A stretch of 64,000 nt of DNA from Sphingobacteriales bacterium (GCA_004293485.1 RDYW01000035.1:1-64000), one strand, 5' to 3'; shown: positions 7,750 through 19,538, counted from the first letter of the stretch. The notes: generated from the sequence alone by a model not told the origin. Translations and numbers: made by a program.

Positions 7750-9606
7750 TTACGCATTGTTTTCCAAAAAACGAAAAGCAATGCCCGAACTACGCATTAC
7801 CTGCGACTGTGCAGCATGTAAAATTACTTCGTGGCTAGCTTGTAAAAAAATTTTATTTTTTGCCCTTGTAAGGCCAGTGTATAGCAGTTCGCGGGTTAAA
7901 ATAGCCATGTTTTGTTGCTGAGGCAATACTACCATCACTTTATCATATTCGCTACCCTGGCTTTTATGTATGCTCATAGCAAAAACAGTTTCGGCATGGT
8001 TAATTAAGCCTGTTAAAATACCTGTAAGTTTACCATCTTCGCCCTCAAACCAAACTTTTAATTCGCCATTTTCATCGGGGCGTACTAGGCCAATATCGCC
8101 ATTAAAAATATTTAAAACATAGTTGTTACGTGTAATCATTACAGGGCGATGGATGTAAAATTGGCTGTGGGTATCTATCAGGTTTTTGTGGCTCAAATAT
8201 CTTTCAACTATTTTGTTTAAGGCATATACTCCTTGGTTGCTTTCGCGTATAGCACATAAAATACGCAGTTTATTAAATTTATGTAAAGCTATTTTAATAT
8301 CACTTTCGTGGATATAATCTTTGTACCCTGCTATAAAATTTTCTAAAAATGTTGGCGAATATTGCGTATCAATAACTACTTGGTCATCGGCATTAGCCAA
8401 CAAAAAGTTTTTTAGAAAACTTACGTTATTTTGGATGATAGCTTTGCTAAACTGGCCAATACCTTCGTTATTTTTAAAGCGGTGGCTAAATTTTAACTCT
8501 ATAATATGCTGAAATAAAGGATGGCTTGGCGTTTGTTTTGTATTGTGGTTGGTGCTAATTTTTTCTTCTTCGTGGGTGATAAAGTGGTTAATAAAAGTTT
8601 GGGTGTGGGCATTAAGTATATTCAAATTTTGCTGGGCTTGGCACAAATCTCCAAACAAGCTACCAGCTTCAACCGATGCTAATTGGTTTTTGTCGCCCAA
8701 TAAAATAATACGGCTATTTGGGCCAATAGCGTTTAGTAACTTGGCAAAAAGTGCTACATCAATCATCGAAGCCTCGTCGATAATTATTACATCGTAATTA
8801 AGCGGATTGGTTTCGTGATGTTTAAAATGTAGCGAATTTGGTATAAACCCCAATAACCTTTGTATGGTTAAAGGCTGTAAAAGGGCAAATTTTGAAGCTA
8901 TATTTGTTGGAATATTAGAGTCTGGCGATAATGATGTAGCCTTTAAACTTTCACCCATTCGGGCAGCCGCTTTGCCCGTAGGTGCAGCTAAGGCTACTTT
9001 TAAAAAGGGGTTTATTTTAAATAAAATAGCTAAAATTTTAGCTACCGTAGTTGTTTTACCCGTTCCTGGGCCTCCAGTAATTATGGTAAAATTTTGTAAT
9101 GCACCCATAAGGGTAGCCACCAATTGCCAGTTGGGTTGTTTCGTATTAATTCCTGTTTCGAAAATATTTTTAATAAAAGTACTTTCTAAACGTAGTGCTT
9201 CCATCCGCTTAGTTATCTGCTCAATATTATTACTGCCCCAAGCAACTATCTGAGCTAAAATATCACTTTCATAACTAAAGTATCGTTGCAAGTATAGCCT
9301 GTTATTATGCCATATAAAGGGTTGTTTTGTGCCATTTTGTAGGGCTACTAAAGGTTCTTTAAGTAATGTAGCTATATCAAAAAAACTGTTTTTAAAATAC
9401 GTTGGTAATTTTTCACGCTCATTTTCAATGTCTGTTATATCTATGCAAATATGCCCTTCGCTTAATTTTTTTGAAAGCATGTAGGCGTATGGTTGCAGTG
9501 TTTTACTTTCGAAAAACGAAGCAAATTGATGGTGGGTATCGCTTAGGGTTTTCATAGGTTGGGGTTGGGATATTATTTTTGCATTTACAAAAGTGTAATT
9601 TTTCAA
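7750..9606 (-). CDS. recD: Exodeoxyribonuclease V subunit alpha (RecD helicase)
   Basis: SF1B 5'-to-3' helicase of the RecBCD complex, 618 residues. Walker A is GGPGTGKTT at 178-186, Walker B is IIDEAS at 275-280, motif III is LLGDKNQLASVEAG at about 302-315, and the C-terminal motifs SIHKSQGSEYD and YTGLTRAK are intact. The N-terminal region (FASFFESKTLQPY and GHICIDITDIE) resembles the RecB-contacting part of E. coli RecD, so this is RecD proper rather than RecD2. Met1 is used; Met18 is an alternative start. Confidence 0.93.
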   Translation of the reverse strand: MKNYTFVNAKIISQPQPMKTLSDTHHQFASFFESKTLQPYAYMLSKKLSEGHICIDITDIENEREKLPTYFKNSFFDIATLLKEPLVALQNGTKQPFIWHNNRLYLQRYFSYESDILAQIVAWGSNNIEQITKRMEALRLESTFIKNIFETGINTKQPNWQLVATLMGALQNFTIITGGPGTGKTTTVAKILAILFKINPFLKVALAAPTGKAAARMGESLKATSLSPDSNIPTNIASKFALLQPLTIQRLLGFIPNSLHFKHHETNPLNYDVIIIDEASMIDVALFAKLLNAIGPNSRIILLGDKNQLASVEAGSLFGDLCQAQQNLNILNAHTQTFINHFITHEEEKISTNHNTKQTPSHPLFQHIIELKFSHRFKNNEGIGQFSKAIIQNNVSFLKNFLLANADDQVVIDTQYSPTFLENFIAGYKDYIHESDIKIALHKFNKLRILCAIRESNQGVYALNKIVERYLSHKNLIDTHSQFYIHRPVMITRNNYVLNIFNGDIGLVRPDENGELKVWFEGEDGKLTGILTGLINHAETVFAMSIHKSQGSEYDKVMVVLPQQQNMAILTRELLYTGLTRAKNKIFLQASHEVILHAAQSQVMRSSGIAFRFLENNA

Positions 9607-9788
9607 AAAATTAATTCTTGGCGAGTAAAGTTTGAGATTAAACTTTTTAAACCAAAGTAAACAAATATTTTTTTTCAGATAATTTCACAAATACAATCAA
9701 AGTTTTGTTTGCTTGTAAAATTGGTTTGTTAGTGGCAAAAAAAGCAAGGATTATATGTTATTTTATACTTTTTTTTTCATTAGGCAAC

Positions 9789-10091
9789 CTAATCTTTATT
9801 CTTTTTTTGCTCAACAATTACAAAAATGTCTTCATTGTTTTTTTTCATTAGGTATTTTTCGCGAGCAAATTTTTCTAATTTCTGCTGGTTAGTGGTTAAT
9901 GCAATAAGGTCTTTTTGTACTTTTGAAATTTCTTGTATGTAAAATTCTTTTTCGTTTTTAAGTTTCTCTAAATCAGCTCTATAATCAAACTGAGCTATTA
10001 AATCGTTACGGTCGAAAAAAAACATCCATACCAAAAAAGCTAGGCTTGCTATAAAATACTTATTTTTTATTAAATTTAAAAGTCGTACCAT
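9789..10091 (-). CDS. Septum formation initiator family protein (FtsB/DivIC-like)
   Basis: 100-residue bitopic membrane protein: a short cytoplasmic N-terminus, one membrane helix at about 12-27 (FIASLAFLVWMFFF), then a coiled coil to about residue 75. This is the layout of FtsB/DivIC, which joins FtsL and FtsQ in the divisome. The C-terminal FAREKYLMKKNNEDIFVI segment fits the family signature. It lies alone between recD and the Nudix regulator gene, all on the minus strand. Confidence 0.85.
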   Translation of the reverse strand: MVRLLNLIKNKYFIASLAFLVWMFFFDRNDLIAQFDYRADLEKLKNEKEFYIQEISKVQKDLIALTTNQQKLEKFAREKYLMKKNNEDIFVIVEQKKNKD

Positions 10092-10158
10092 TTTTAATTA
10101 ATTTATGATTTAAAAGTAGATGTTTTTTGTATTAAAATTTTATTTTTTTAATTTGGTT

Positions 10159-10857
10159 TTAATCTTTACCAAACGATAATTCTTTTTGAAAAAACTTATC
10201 GTACTTATGCTTATCAAAGCTGTATAGTTTTGCAGCTCTAAACGATACACCTTCTTGCTTTTCGTTTAGTTCATTTAAAATATTGTAGGCCAACATTTTT
10301 TTTCTAAAGTTTCGTTTATCTAGCTCCTTGTTTAAAATTACCTCGTATAAATTTTGAAGCTGGCTAAGGGTAAATTTTTCGGGTAATAATTCAAAAACTA
10401 TAGGTTCGAAGCTTATTTTGCTTCGTATTTTTTCAAATCCTTTATTAAAAATTTGGGTATGGTCAAAAGCTAATTCAGGCATATCTTTCACAGGCATCCA
10501 AAATGCTTTACTTGCATAATTGGTTACAGGTTTTAATTCTTTAGCACTATCTAACCGTATCATAGCATTATAAGCCACCGTAATTACTCTGCCCGATGGG
10601 TGCCTTTTTACAGCGCCAAACGTATAAAACTGTTCCATGTATATATCTTTAAGCCCAGTAAGTTCGTATAAAATACGTTGAGCCGCATCGTCAATACTTT
10701 CGTTTTGTTCTACAATATTACCTGGCAAAGCGTACCAGCTTTTATAGGGATCTTCGTTACGTTCGATAAGCAAAATTTTAAGTTCACCTTCGTTAAGCCC
10801 AAAAATTATACAGTCAATAGAAAATATAGAGTCAAAGTTTTGTAACAGTTTTTCCAT
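10159..10857 (-). CDS. Nudix-type transcriptional regulator (NrtR/AraR-like)
   Basis: 232 residues: an N-terminal Nudix fold (about 10-145) and a C-terminal winged-helix region (about 155-225). In the Nudix box the glutamates are mostly lost: position 47 is Asn instead of Gly and the REUXEE core reads RILYEL (61-66), keeping only Arg61 and Glu65. This is typical of Nudix domains that act as ligand sensors in sugar or NAD regulators. It is divergent from pfkA with a 15-bp palindrome between them, so control of the glycolytic genes, of itself, or both is likely. The ligand is unknown. Confidence 0.85.
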   Translation of the reverse strand: MEKLLQNFDSIFSIDCIIFGLNEGELKILLIERNEDPYKSWYALPGNIVEQNESIDDAAQRILYELTGLKDIYMEQFYTFGAVKRHPSGRVITVAYNAMIRLDSAKELKPVTNYASKAFWMPVKDMPELAFDHTQIFNKGFEKIRSKISFEPIVFELLPEKFTLSQLQNLYEVILNKELDKRNFRKKMLAYNILNELNEKQEGVSFRAAKLYSFDKHKYDKFFQKELSFGKD

Positions 10858-10925
10858 ACATTAAATTAGCGGTTTATAATCACAAAATAATACTAAACTA
10901 TAAAAATAGTAAAAAATATTACTTA

Positions 10926-10940
10926 GTGTAAAATTTACAC
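10926..10940. promoter_or_regulatory. Palindromic operator candidate between Nudix regulator and pfkA
   Basis: GTGTAAAATTTACAC is a perfect 7+1+7 palindrome in the 125-base gap between two divergent genes, 43 bases before the pfkA ATG and 69 before the regulator ATG. Its size and position suit a dimeric winged-helix regulator such as the neighbouring Nudix-type protein. No other full copy was noticed in the window. Confidence 0.6.
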
Positions 10941-10982
10941 CCTATATTAGTGTTTCTTTTTTAACGAAAGCAAATTATATCA

Positions 10983-11963
10983 ATGACAAAAATAAAAAAA
11001 ATAGCAGTATTTACTTCTGGGGGCGATGCACCAGGCATGAATGCTTGCATAAGGGCAGTTGTTCGCACAGGCTTGCATCATAAACTACAAATGGTGGGTA
11101 TAATGCAAGGCTACCAAGGGATGATTGATAATAATTTTAAAACAATGACGGCATATTCGGTAAGTAATATTTTGCAGTTAGGAGGTACTATTTTAAAAAC
11201 TGCCCGATGTTTAGATTTTAAAACCGATGCAGGCATGGAAATAGCCTATCAAAATGTGAAAAAACAAGGTATTGATGCTTTGGTAGCTATAGGTGGCGAT
11301 GGTACATTTACTGGTGCTGAGCGATTTTCGTTAAAATATAATATACCCATTATATGCGTACCCGGTACTATTGATAATGATTTATATGGGTCGGATTATA
11401 CCTTAGGGTTTGATACCGCAACCAATACCGTGATAGAAGCTATTGATAAAATACGTGATACTGCAGCCTCACACGATCGTTTGTTTTTTATTGAAGTTAT
11501 GGGGCGTGATGCAGGGTGTATAGCATTAAGAGCGGGTATATCATGTGGTGCTGAAGCGATAATGTTGCCCGAGGTAGATACCGCAATTGATGAGCTAATT
11601 AGCAAAATAGAAAACGGTGCTTTAAATAATAAATCATCGAGCATAGTTATTGTTGCCGAGGGCGATAAAAATGGCGGCGCCTACAATGTAGCCAAATTGG
11701 TTAAAGAAAAAATGAACTTTTACGATACCAAGGTTACCATACTAGGGCATTTACAACGAGGCGGAAGCCCAAGTGCTTTTGATAGAATATTGGGTAGCCG
11801 CATGGGGTATGCCGCTGTAAAAGCTTTATTAAAAGGCGAAACGCATAAAATGGTAGGTTTAAAAGGTAACAATATAAGCCTAACCAGTTTAAGCGAAGCT
11901 ATCCATTTTCATGATTTTAAGCTCGAAGATGATTTAATGGAAATGTCGGTGGTGTTAGCCTAA
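10983..11963 (+). CDS. pfkA: ATP-dependent 6-phosphofructokinase
   Basis: Phosphorylates fructose 6-phosphate to fructose 1,6-bisphosphate in glycolysis. 326 residues, the normal bacterial length. Motifs: SGGDAPGMN at 12-20, GGDGT at 104-108 and PGTIDND at 127-133. Gly at the GGDG position and before TIDND marks the ATP form rather than the pyrophosphate form. It is first of a tight three-gene operon with the BadF-type kinase-like gene (11-base gap) and gapA (5-base gap). Confidence 0.96.
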   Translation: MTKIKKIAVFTSGGDAPGMNACIRAVVRTGLHHKLQMVGIMQGYQGMIDNNFKTMTAYSVSNILQLGGTILKTARCLDFKTDAGMEIAYQNVKKQGIDALVAIGGDGTFTGAERFSLKYNIPIICVPGTIDNDLYGSDYTLGFDTATNTVIEAIDKIRDTAASHDRLFFIEVMGRDAGCIALRAGISCGAEAIMLPEVDTAIDELISKIENGALNNKSSSIVIVAEGDKNGGAYNVAKLVKEKMNFYDTKVTILGHLQRGGSPSAFDRILGSRMGYAAVKALLKGETHKMVGLKGNNISLTSLSEAIHFHDFKLEDDLMEMSVVLA

Positions 11964-11974
11964 TACAGTACCAA

Positions 11975-13827
<1,853 letters not shown>

Positions 13828-13841
13828 GTTGATTTAACTAC

Positions 13842-13883
13842 AAAAAAAGCCTTTCTTGTGTAAACACGAAAGGCTTTTTTTTT
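13842..13883 (+). terminator. Bidirectional intrinsic terminator after gapA
   Basis: GCCTTTC pairs with GAAAGGC, extended by an inner TGTGT/ACAC pairing, followed by nine Ts on the plus strand and preceded by seven As, which serve as the T-run for the convergent peptide transporter gene on the minus strand. Confidence 0.92.
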
Positions 13884-14023
13884 GGTTTAAAGTTTGATAA
13901 ACAGCCCAGTTTTAGTAAAGATATTGATACATTAAATAAACTACAGACAAGTATAAAGCAGCCTAAAAATAATTAAAAAAACATTTTTTACACATCTAAA
14001 AACTATGTTTAGTAATTCAAATT

Positions 14024-15433
14024 TTAATCGTTTACATAACTGCTTTCTTTTATTTTGGGCGATACAAAAAGGTAAATAACAATAAAAGCCGAAATTAAGG
14101 CTACAAAAAACCAATAATAATTTGCGCCTTTTAGCTGGGCAAAAAAACCATTATTGGCAATGCTATTGTTTACCATACTTACAAATAGGTTTCCTATGGT
14201 TACGGTTAATAAAAATAATGCGTTCATGGTGCTTTTCATTGATTTTGGTGATTGTGTGTAGGCATATTCTAAACCAGTAAGATATACTAAAACTTCGCCA
14301 GTGGATAAAACGGCATAAGCTAGTATTTGCCACCATACGCTGGGTTGGTTGCCGGTGTCGATAGCTGTTTGTATTAACGCAATAATTACAAACGATAGGG
14401 CGGTTAAAATTAAACCTGCCCCTATTTTACGTAAGGGGGTAAAATTGATACCTATTTTTTCACAAAATGGATAAACGAAATAGCTAAAAATAGGGATGAA
14501 CGAAAGCAAGAAAAACGGGTTTACGGTTTGTATTTGCTCGGGTAAAAAGTTTATTCCAAAAATATGGCGGTCTAGTTTGGTGGCTTGCAACACCCATTCT
14601 GATAGGCATTGGTCCCATAGTGCCCAAAAAATGGGGATAAAAGCAAAAACTGCCATTACTCGCCAAACCGATTTTATGGCTTCTACCTTTTCGGGATTAA
14701 ACTTTTGTTTGGCAATATCTAGTAAAGATTCGCCTTTTTTCTTTTCGCTGATATTTATGAGTGCATACAATGAGATAGAAATAAAGTTATCTTTTTTGAT
14801 GCCAAAAGGCGGTATTTTAATATATTTTTTGCGCCCTGAAAAAAATATTACAGTTGCAATAGTCATTAAAATACCTGGTACGCCAAACGCCCACTTTGCA
14901 CCATATTGTGCATATATATAAGGTATAGCCATGGTTGATAGTACCGAACCTGCATTGATACTAAAATAAAACCAGCTGTATGCTTTGGTCATTAAATGTT
15001 GGTTATGTGCGGTAAATTGGTCGCCTACGTTGGCCGTTGTGCAAGATTTTATACCTCCTGCTCCCATGGCTATCAATAGCAATCCAACTTTAAAATAGTC
15101 TAAATTAGTATCGTAAACCGATAGCACCAAATGCCCAATGCAATAAATTATAGATACATAGAGTATAACTTTATACTTCCCAAAAAACCAATCGGCCAGG
15201 ATAGCACCTAATACAGGCATTGCATAAGCTAATGATATAAAAAGATGGGTGCTTTCGTTGGCTTGCGCTTCGGCAACGGTTTGTAAAGCTGGGTTTAAAG
15301 TTGGGTTAAAAAACTGCGCTACTAAAAAAGTGGGTAATATGCTGCGCATACCGTAGTAGCTAAAGCGTTCGGCGGCTTCGTTACCTATAATGTAGGCTAT
15401 GCTGGTGGGGAATTTGTTTTTATTTTCGGTCAT
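14024..15433 (-). CDS. Proton-dependent oligopeptide transporter (POT/PTR family)
   Basis: Major facilitator superfamily importer of di- and tripeptides, 469 residues with about 12 hydrophobic segments. The POT signature is in the first helix: GNEAAERFSYYG at 17-28, containing the ExxERFxYY proton/peptide motif. It is convergent with gapA and shares its terminator. Substrate range cannot be set from sequence alone. Confidence 0.92.
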   Translation of the reverse strand: MTENKNKFPTSIAYIIGNEAAERFSYYGMRSILPTFLVAQFFNPTLNPALQTVAEAQANESTHLFISLAYAMPVLGAILADWFFGKYKVILYVSIIYCIGHLVLSVYDTNLDYFKVGLLLIAMGAGGIKSCTTANVGDQFTAHNQHLMTKAYSWFYFSINAGSVLSTMAIPYIYAQYGAKWAFGVPGILMTIATVIFFSGRKKYIKIPPFGIKKDNFISISLYALINISEKKKGESLLDIAKQKFNPEKVEAIKSVWRVMAVFAFIPIFWALWDQCLSEWVLQATKLDRHIFGINFLPEQIQTVNPFFLLSFIPIFSYFVYPFCEKIGINFTPLRKIGAGLILTALSFVIIALIQTAIDTGNQPSVWWQILAYAVLSTGEVLVYLTGLEYAYTQSPKSMKSTMNALFLLTVTIGNLFVSMVNNSIANNGFFAQLKGANYYWFFVALISAFIVIYLFVSPKIKESSYVND

Positions 15434-15584
15434 ATTTTTTTTGGTAATTTTTTATGTGAATAAAATTATTAAGTAGGGTGGGTGTAAAAAAAATATTTAT
15501 TTGTACACATCTTTATTTTATGTTGCTATTGTTTATTTTTGATGGATTTGGCGACCATAACACAGGTAAATTTGTGTTTAATAT

Positions 15585-16493
15585 TTACTCCCCATTTTGT
15601 AAAACACCTACCGCTTTTTTAGGGTTTACTAAATCTTCATCACTACCAGTGGGTAAGTTTTTTACATCAATATTATCTTGAAAATGCCATTTTCCGTTTT
15701 TAAATTTATATGCATCGTACGTTAAATCGGGTCCCCATAACGAGGGCATATTTTTAACTTCGGCATTGGCGGGGGCTAAATGATCGAACACGATATTGCC
15801 TTTTTCTTTTACATATTTAAGCAACATAGTTGCTTCGCTGGTATAGCTAAAAATTATTCTTTTTCTGGTTTTATCATCGTTTTTATTGCCAATAAAAACG
15901 GGTAAGCCAAAGGTAGGCTTCCCATTATCAAACCATAATACATCAATTATTTTTTTGGTAGATTGGCGTGTGCTGCCTTTCCAGCCTAATAAAGTATAAT
16001 AAGGTACTTGCTTATTTATACTATTTATAGGGATAATATTGTAGTAAACAGCGCCGTACCATTTTTTAGGGTTTAAGGTAGAGTCTTCGGGGCTTTCCAT
16101 TTTGGCAAAACTATCGGTAAATGGGTACAATTCTAAATTTTTAGGATTATTCATCTGCAATGCTCCGTAAAACCTAAAAGTACCATCATCACTCATCAAA
16201 AACCAGGTAAAAATTCTGAATTTATTATCATCAGGTTTTAAAATAGAAACCGTAGTTGAAAGCGAATCGAAAGGATACAAAAACGATTCTTTTTGTTTTA
16301 AAGTGTTTACCAGCGTTTTTATAAACCTATAATTTGCATTTACTCTATTTTGCTCTAAGGTATCGTTGGTAATTATTTTTCCAATTTTTTTTAGCGAATC
16401 TTCGAGCTCCCGAAACGGATTGTTATCTGTTGTTTGGGCTTTAACAAAACCAGTACACAGCAATAACAAAAGCAATAAATTTTTTCTTATCAT
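15585..16493 (-). CDS. Secreted protein of unknown function
   Basis: 302 residues with a clear Sec signal peptide (hydrophobic residues 5-18, cleavage after VKAQ). The mature part is rich in aromatic residues and mixed beta/alpha character, with no motif I can name. Similar proteins seem to occur widely in Bacteroidota as conserved hypotheticals, but this is recollection rather than a search. It is divergent from hscA. Confidence 0.75.
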   Translation of the reverse strand: MIRKNLLLLLLLCTGFVKAQTTDNNPFRELEDSLKKIGKIITNDTLEQNRVNANYRFIKTLVNTLKQKESFLYPFDSLSTTVSILKPDDNKFRIFTWFLMSDDGTFRFYGALQMNNPKNLELYPFTDSFAKMESPEDSTLNPKKWYGAVYYNIIPINSINKQVPYYTLLGWKGSTRQSTKKIIDVLWFDNGKPTFGLPVFIGNKNDDKTRKRIIFSYTSEATMLLKYVKEKGNIVFDHLAPANAEVKNMPSLWGPDLTYDAYKFKNGKWHFQDNIDVKNLPTGSDEDLVNPKKAVGVLQNGE

Positions 16494-16605
16494 TTTAAAT
16501 ATGTAAAAACCTAACGAGGCTTTTGGTGTAAAATATATTAAGCCATAATTATAGCATAAATATCTCTAAATTACAATTGCATAGCATAGCCTCACGCAAA
16601 ACTGT

Positions 16606-16613
16606 TACATTTG
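16606..16613 (+). promoter_or_regulatory. Predicted -7 box of hscA
   Basis: TACATTTG matches the Bacteroidota TAnnTTTG consensus, 14 bases before the hscA ATG. The implied leader is under 10 bases. No good -33 TTTG at 17-20 bases. Confidence 0.5.
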
Positions 16614-16627
16614 CGAAGTAAAAAATT

Positions 16628-18502
16628 ATGGCAAAAATTTCTATAAACCTGGCAACAGGTTCAATCCAAAAACCCGATATTATTGTAGGTATTGATTTAG
16701 GTACTACCAATTCGCTGGTGGCTTTTATTAATCCAGATGGTAATGCACAAGTTATAAACGATTTAGGCAGGGGCGTTTTAGTGCCTTCTATTATCCATTT
16801 TAATGTAAATAACGAAACCATTGTAGGTAACGATGCTAAACAATTTTTAATTACCGACCCACAAAACACCATATTTTCGGTAAAACGTTTATTAGGCCGC
16901 TCGTACCAAGATATTGAAGCACATAAAGATTTTTTTGGTTACCAAATTATTGATGATGGAAATGATGAAAGCCTAGTAAAGATTAAGGTGGGCGAAACCT
17001 TTTATTCACCCATAGATTTATCGGCTATGATACTGCTTGAGCTTAAAAACCGGGCCGAACATGCCCTAAAAACGCCTGTAAAAAAAGCCGTTATTACTGT
17101 ACCCGCCTATTTTAACGATAGCCAACGCCAAGCCACCCGCGATGCTGGTAAACTTGCTGGCTTAGATGTGTTACGCATAGTAAACGAGCCTACCGCTGCC
17201 GCTTTGGCTTATGGTATGGGCTTGCAGCCCGATGATTTAACCCTAGGCGACGAAGGTAAAACCATTGCTGTTTATGATTTAGGTGGCGGTACTTTTGATG
17301 TATCAATCCTAAAAATAAATAACGGTATTTTTGAAGTTTTGGCTACTAATGGCGATACTTTTTTAGGTGGCGATGATTTTGACCAAGCTATTATTGATTA
17401 TTGGATAACCGAAAATAAACTGGATAAACAACTTTTAACCAACAATAAAGAACTTACACAAAGTATCAGGCTTAAAGCCGAAGAAGCAAAAAAAGCACTA
17501 TCTACCCAAAACTTATTTAACCAAAAACTGGGCGATATTTTTTGCACTATTGATAAACAAACTTTCGAAAACCTAATATCACCCAAAGTAGCGCAAACCA
17601 TTTTAGCTTGCCAAAATGCTTTAAACGATGCTGGTTTGGCTGTTGCCGATATTAACGAAGTAATTATGGTAGGCGGTAGCACACGCACTCCATTAGTAAA
17701 ACAAAAAGTAGCTGCCTTTTTTGGCAAAGCGGTTAATGATAGCATAAACCCTGATGCAGTGGTGGCCTTAGGTGCTGCCATACAAGCCGATGTGCTATCG
17801 GGTAACCGTAAAGATATTTTGCTGTTAGATGTTACACCGCTATCATTAGGTATTGAAACTATGGGCGGTTTAATGGATGTAATTATCCCGAGAAACAATA
17901 AAGTACCCACCAAAGCAGGCAGGCAATATACCACATCGGTAGATGGGCAAGTAAACCTTAAAATAGCTGTTTACCAAGGCGAACGAGATTTAGTAAAAGA
18001 AAACCGTAAACTAGCCGAATTTGATTTAAAAGGCATACCCGCTATGCCGGCAGGTTTCCCAAAAATAGATATTAATTTTTTGCTTAACGCTGATGGTATT
18101 TTAACGGTACAGGCCATAGAGCTACGCTCGGGCGTAAAGCAACAGGTGGATGTAAAGCCTATTTACGGTTTAAAAGACGAAGAGGTAGAGCGTATGCTGC
18201 TAGATTCGGTAACCCACGCCCAAGCCGATGTGCAGCAACGTATGGTAATTGAAGCCCAAACCGAAGCCCAGCAAATGATTTATACCTGCGAACGTTTTAT
18301 CCAAAAACACGAAGCCTTACTTAGCCCGCCCGAAATTGCACAAACACAAATTTATATTTCTGATTTAAAACTCGTGGCAAACACCAACGCTAAAGACGAT
18401 ATTTTGAATAAAATAGAAGCCTTAAACAACTACACCCGCCCATTTGCCGAACGGGTAATGGATACCGCCATTGCTACCGCTATGAAGGGAAAAAGTATTT
18501 GA
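16628..18502 (+). CDS. hscA: Fe-S assembly chaperone HscA (Hsp70 family)
   Basis: Hsp70-type ATPase that helps release clusters from IscU. 624 residues. Nucleotide motifs: [10 protein letters not shown] at 21-30, [16 protein letters not shown] near 160, [12 protein letters not shown] near 220 and the GGSTRTP segment near 350. It is shorter than DnaK, begins with an N-terminal extension before the first phosphate loop, and lacks the acidic DnaK tail, all like HscA. The IscU at 523-936 carries the LPPVK motif HscA recognises. It is a single gene here; hscB and fdx are not adjacent. Confidence 0.88.
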   Translation: MAKISINLATGSIQKPDIIVGIDLGTTNSLVAFINPDGNAQVINDLGRGVLVPSIIHFNVNNETIVGNDAKQFLITDPQNTIFSVKRLLGRSYQDIEAHKDFFGYQIIDDGNDESLVKIKVGETFYSPIDLSAMILLELKNRAEHALKTPVKKAVITVPAYFNDSQRQATRDAGKLAGLDVLRIVNEPTAAALAYGMGLQPDDLTLGDEGKTIAVYDLGGGTFDVSILKINNGIFEVLATNGDTFLGGDDFDQAIIDYWITENKLDKQLLTNNKELTQSIRLKAEEAKKALSTQNLFNQKLGDIFCTIDKQTFENLISPKVAQTILACQNALNDAGLAVADINEVIMVGGSTRTPLVKQKVAAFFGKAVNDSINPDAVVALGAAIQADVLSGNRKDILLLDVTPLSLGIETMGGLMDVIIPRNNKVPTKAGRQYTTSVDGQVNLKIAVYQGERDLVKENRKLAEFDLKGIPAMPAGFPKIDINFLLNADGILTVQAIELRSGVKQQVDVKPIYGLKDEEVERMLLDSVTHAQADVQQRMVIEAQTEAQQMIYTCERFIQKHEALLSPPEIAQTQIYISDLKLVANTNAKDDILNKIEALNNYTRPFAERVMDTAIATAMKGKSI

Positions 18503-18606
18503 AACAAAAGGTAATAAAACGATTTTCGCTTTCTAAGTTTTTGATTGCTTTAATAGTAAATTAGGTTTTTTTTGAGCGTATTATTTCTAAATGTTTTGTT
18601 TTAAAA

Positions 18607-19068
18607 TTATTTCAAAAAAAGTCGCTCATCAAAATTAAAAGAAAGTATTGATATGATTTTAATTTTTTTAAAATTTTTGTGCATAGGGTTAATTAGATAA
18701 TTAAATTCACCCTGTACAATTGCCGACGGTACTTTTAATATCAAAAACTTAGCTGCCTTTACAAAGTTGTTCCCAATTTCTTGTGTAGCATACGAATGTG
18801 GAAAACTACGCCAATTGTAAGGTAAGCTACTAATGGTTAATTGTTCTATGTCTGAGTTTTCGGGTATTTCGATACTTATAATTTGGTAATTGGTTGGCAT
18901 AATACCCAAAGGCGTATGTACCGCAATTTCGGCAGTACATAAAGCCCTCGAATCGCTTGTGTAAAGCAAAGCAACGCCTTTACTGTTCCATCTACCACCA
19001 CTTATTTCGGCACCTTTACCCGATAAATCGTATGCAAATTCGGCTTTACTTAACCTAAAAACTATCAT
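18607..19068 (-). CDS. RES domain toxin (NAD+-degrading)
   Basis: 153-residue RES-family toxin. Members deplete cellular NAD+. The expected polar residues are here: Arg26 (GGRWN), Tyr36 (LLYTS), Glu47 (CTAEIAVH) and Ser115 in VPSAIVQGEFNYLINP. Length and N-terminus fit known family members. Its start overlaps the stop of the upstream antitoxin gene by 4 bases. It is convergent with hscA. Confidence 0.92.
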   Translation of the reverse strand: MIVFRLSKAEFAYDLSGKGAEISGGRWNSKGVALLYTSDSRALCTAEIAVHTPLGIMPTNYQIISIEIPENSDIEQLTISSLPYNWRSFPHSYATQEIGNNFVKAAKFLILKVPSAIVQGEFNYLINPMHKNFKKIKIISILSFNFDERLFLK

Positions 19069-19538
19069 GCTAATACACCATGCTCAATTTTTGTTAATTC
19101 ATCTTTTAATAAATTTATGCCAAATGAATTATCTAACATTTCCTTAGGCTTAATTTTACCTAACGCAAAGTTTTGTGTGTTAAGCCATAAGTTAAACTGT
19201 GTACTACTGCCAAATACCTCAGCACCTTTATTTTGTAACAAAGCAATTTCTATAATTTTTTCGGACTGAAGGGTGTCAAAAGTTTTGTCATCTTGTTTAT
19301 ATCTTAACATAGTTCGTTCTGATAAGTGTAAAAAACCTGCCCATTCTAATAGGTTAAATGGCCCATTGTTGGCAAAGCCCAAAAATTTTTTATAGTTAAT
19401 GCCTTTGCGTACCAGCTCTATTAACCACAATATATTATTGTTATCTAGCGTATTGTAGGTTGCAATCGGTTCTTCTACCATGTTTAGCTGGCTTTCTTCA
19501 GTACTAGAGTATGATGTGTAGTTTTTGGTTTCTTTCAT
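19065..19538 (-). CDS. Xre/MbcA/ParS-type antitoxin of RES toxin
   Basis: 157 residues: a variable N-terminus, a helix-turn-helix-like region at about 60-90 (EWAGFLHLSERTMLRYKQ) and the DUF2384 C-terminal toxin-binding domain at about 100-145 (FNLWLNTQNFALGKIKPKEM). It comes first in the operon and overlaps the toxin gene by ATGA, so translation is coupled. Members of this family usually repress their own promoter; the -7 box at 19607-19614 is the likely target region. Confidence 0.92.
   Translation of the reverse strand: MKETKNYTSYSSTEESQLNMVEEPIATYNTLDNNNILWLIELVRKGINYKKFLGFANNGPFNLLEWAGFLHLSERTMLRYKQDDKTFDTLQSEKIIEIALLQNKGAEVFGSSTQFNLWLNTQNFALGKIKPKEMLDNSFGINLLKDELTKIEHGVLA

Noticed and set aside
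17398-17934. Minus-strand frame of 178 codons over hscA
   Set aside because: Shadow of hscA without start signals or family features.
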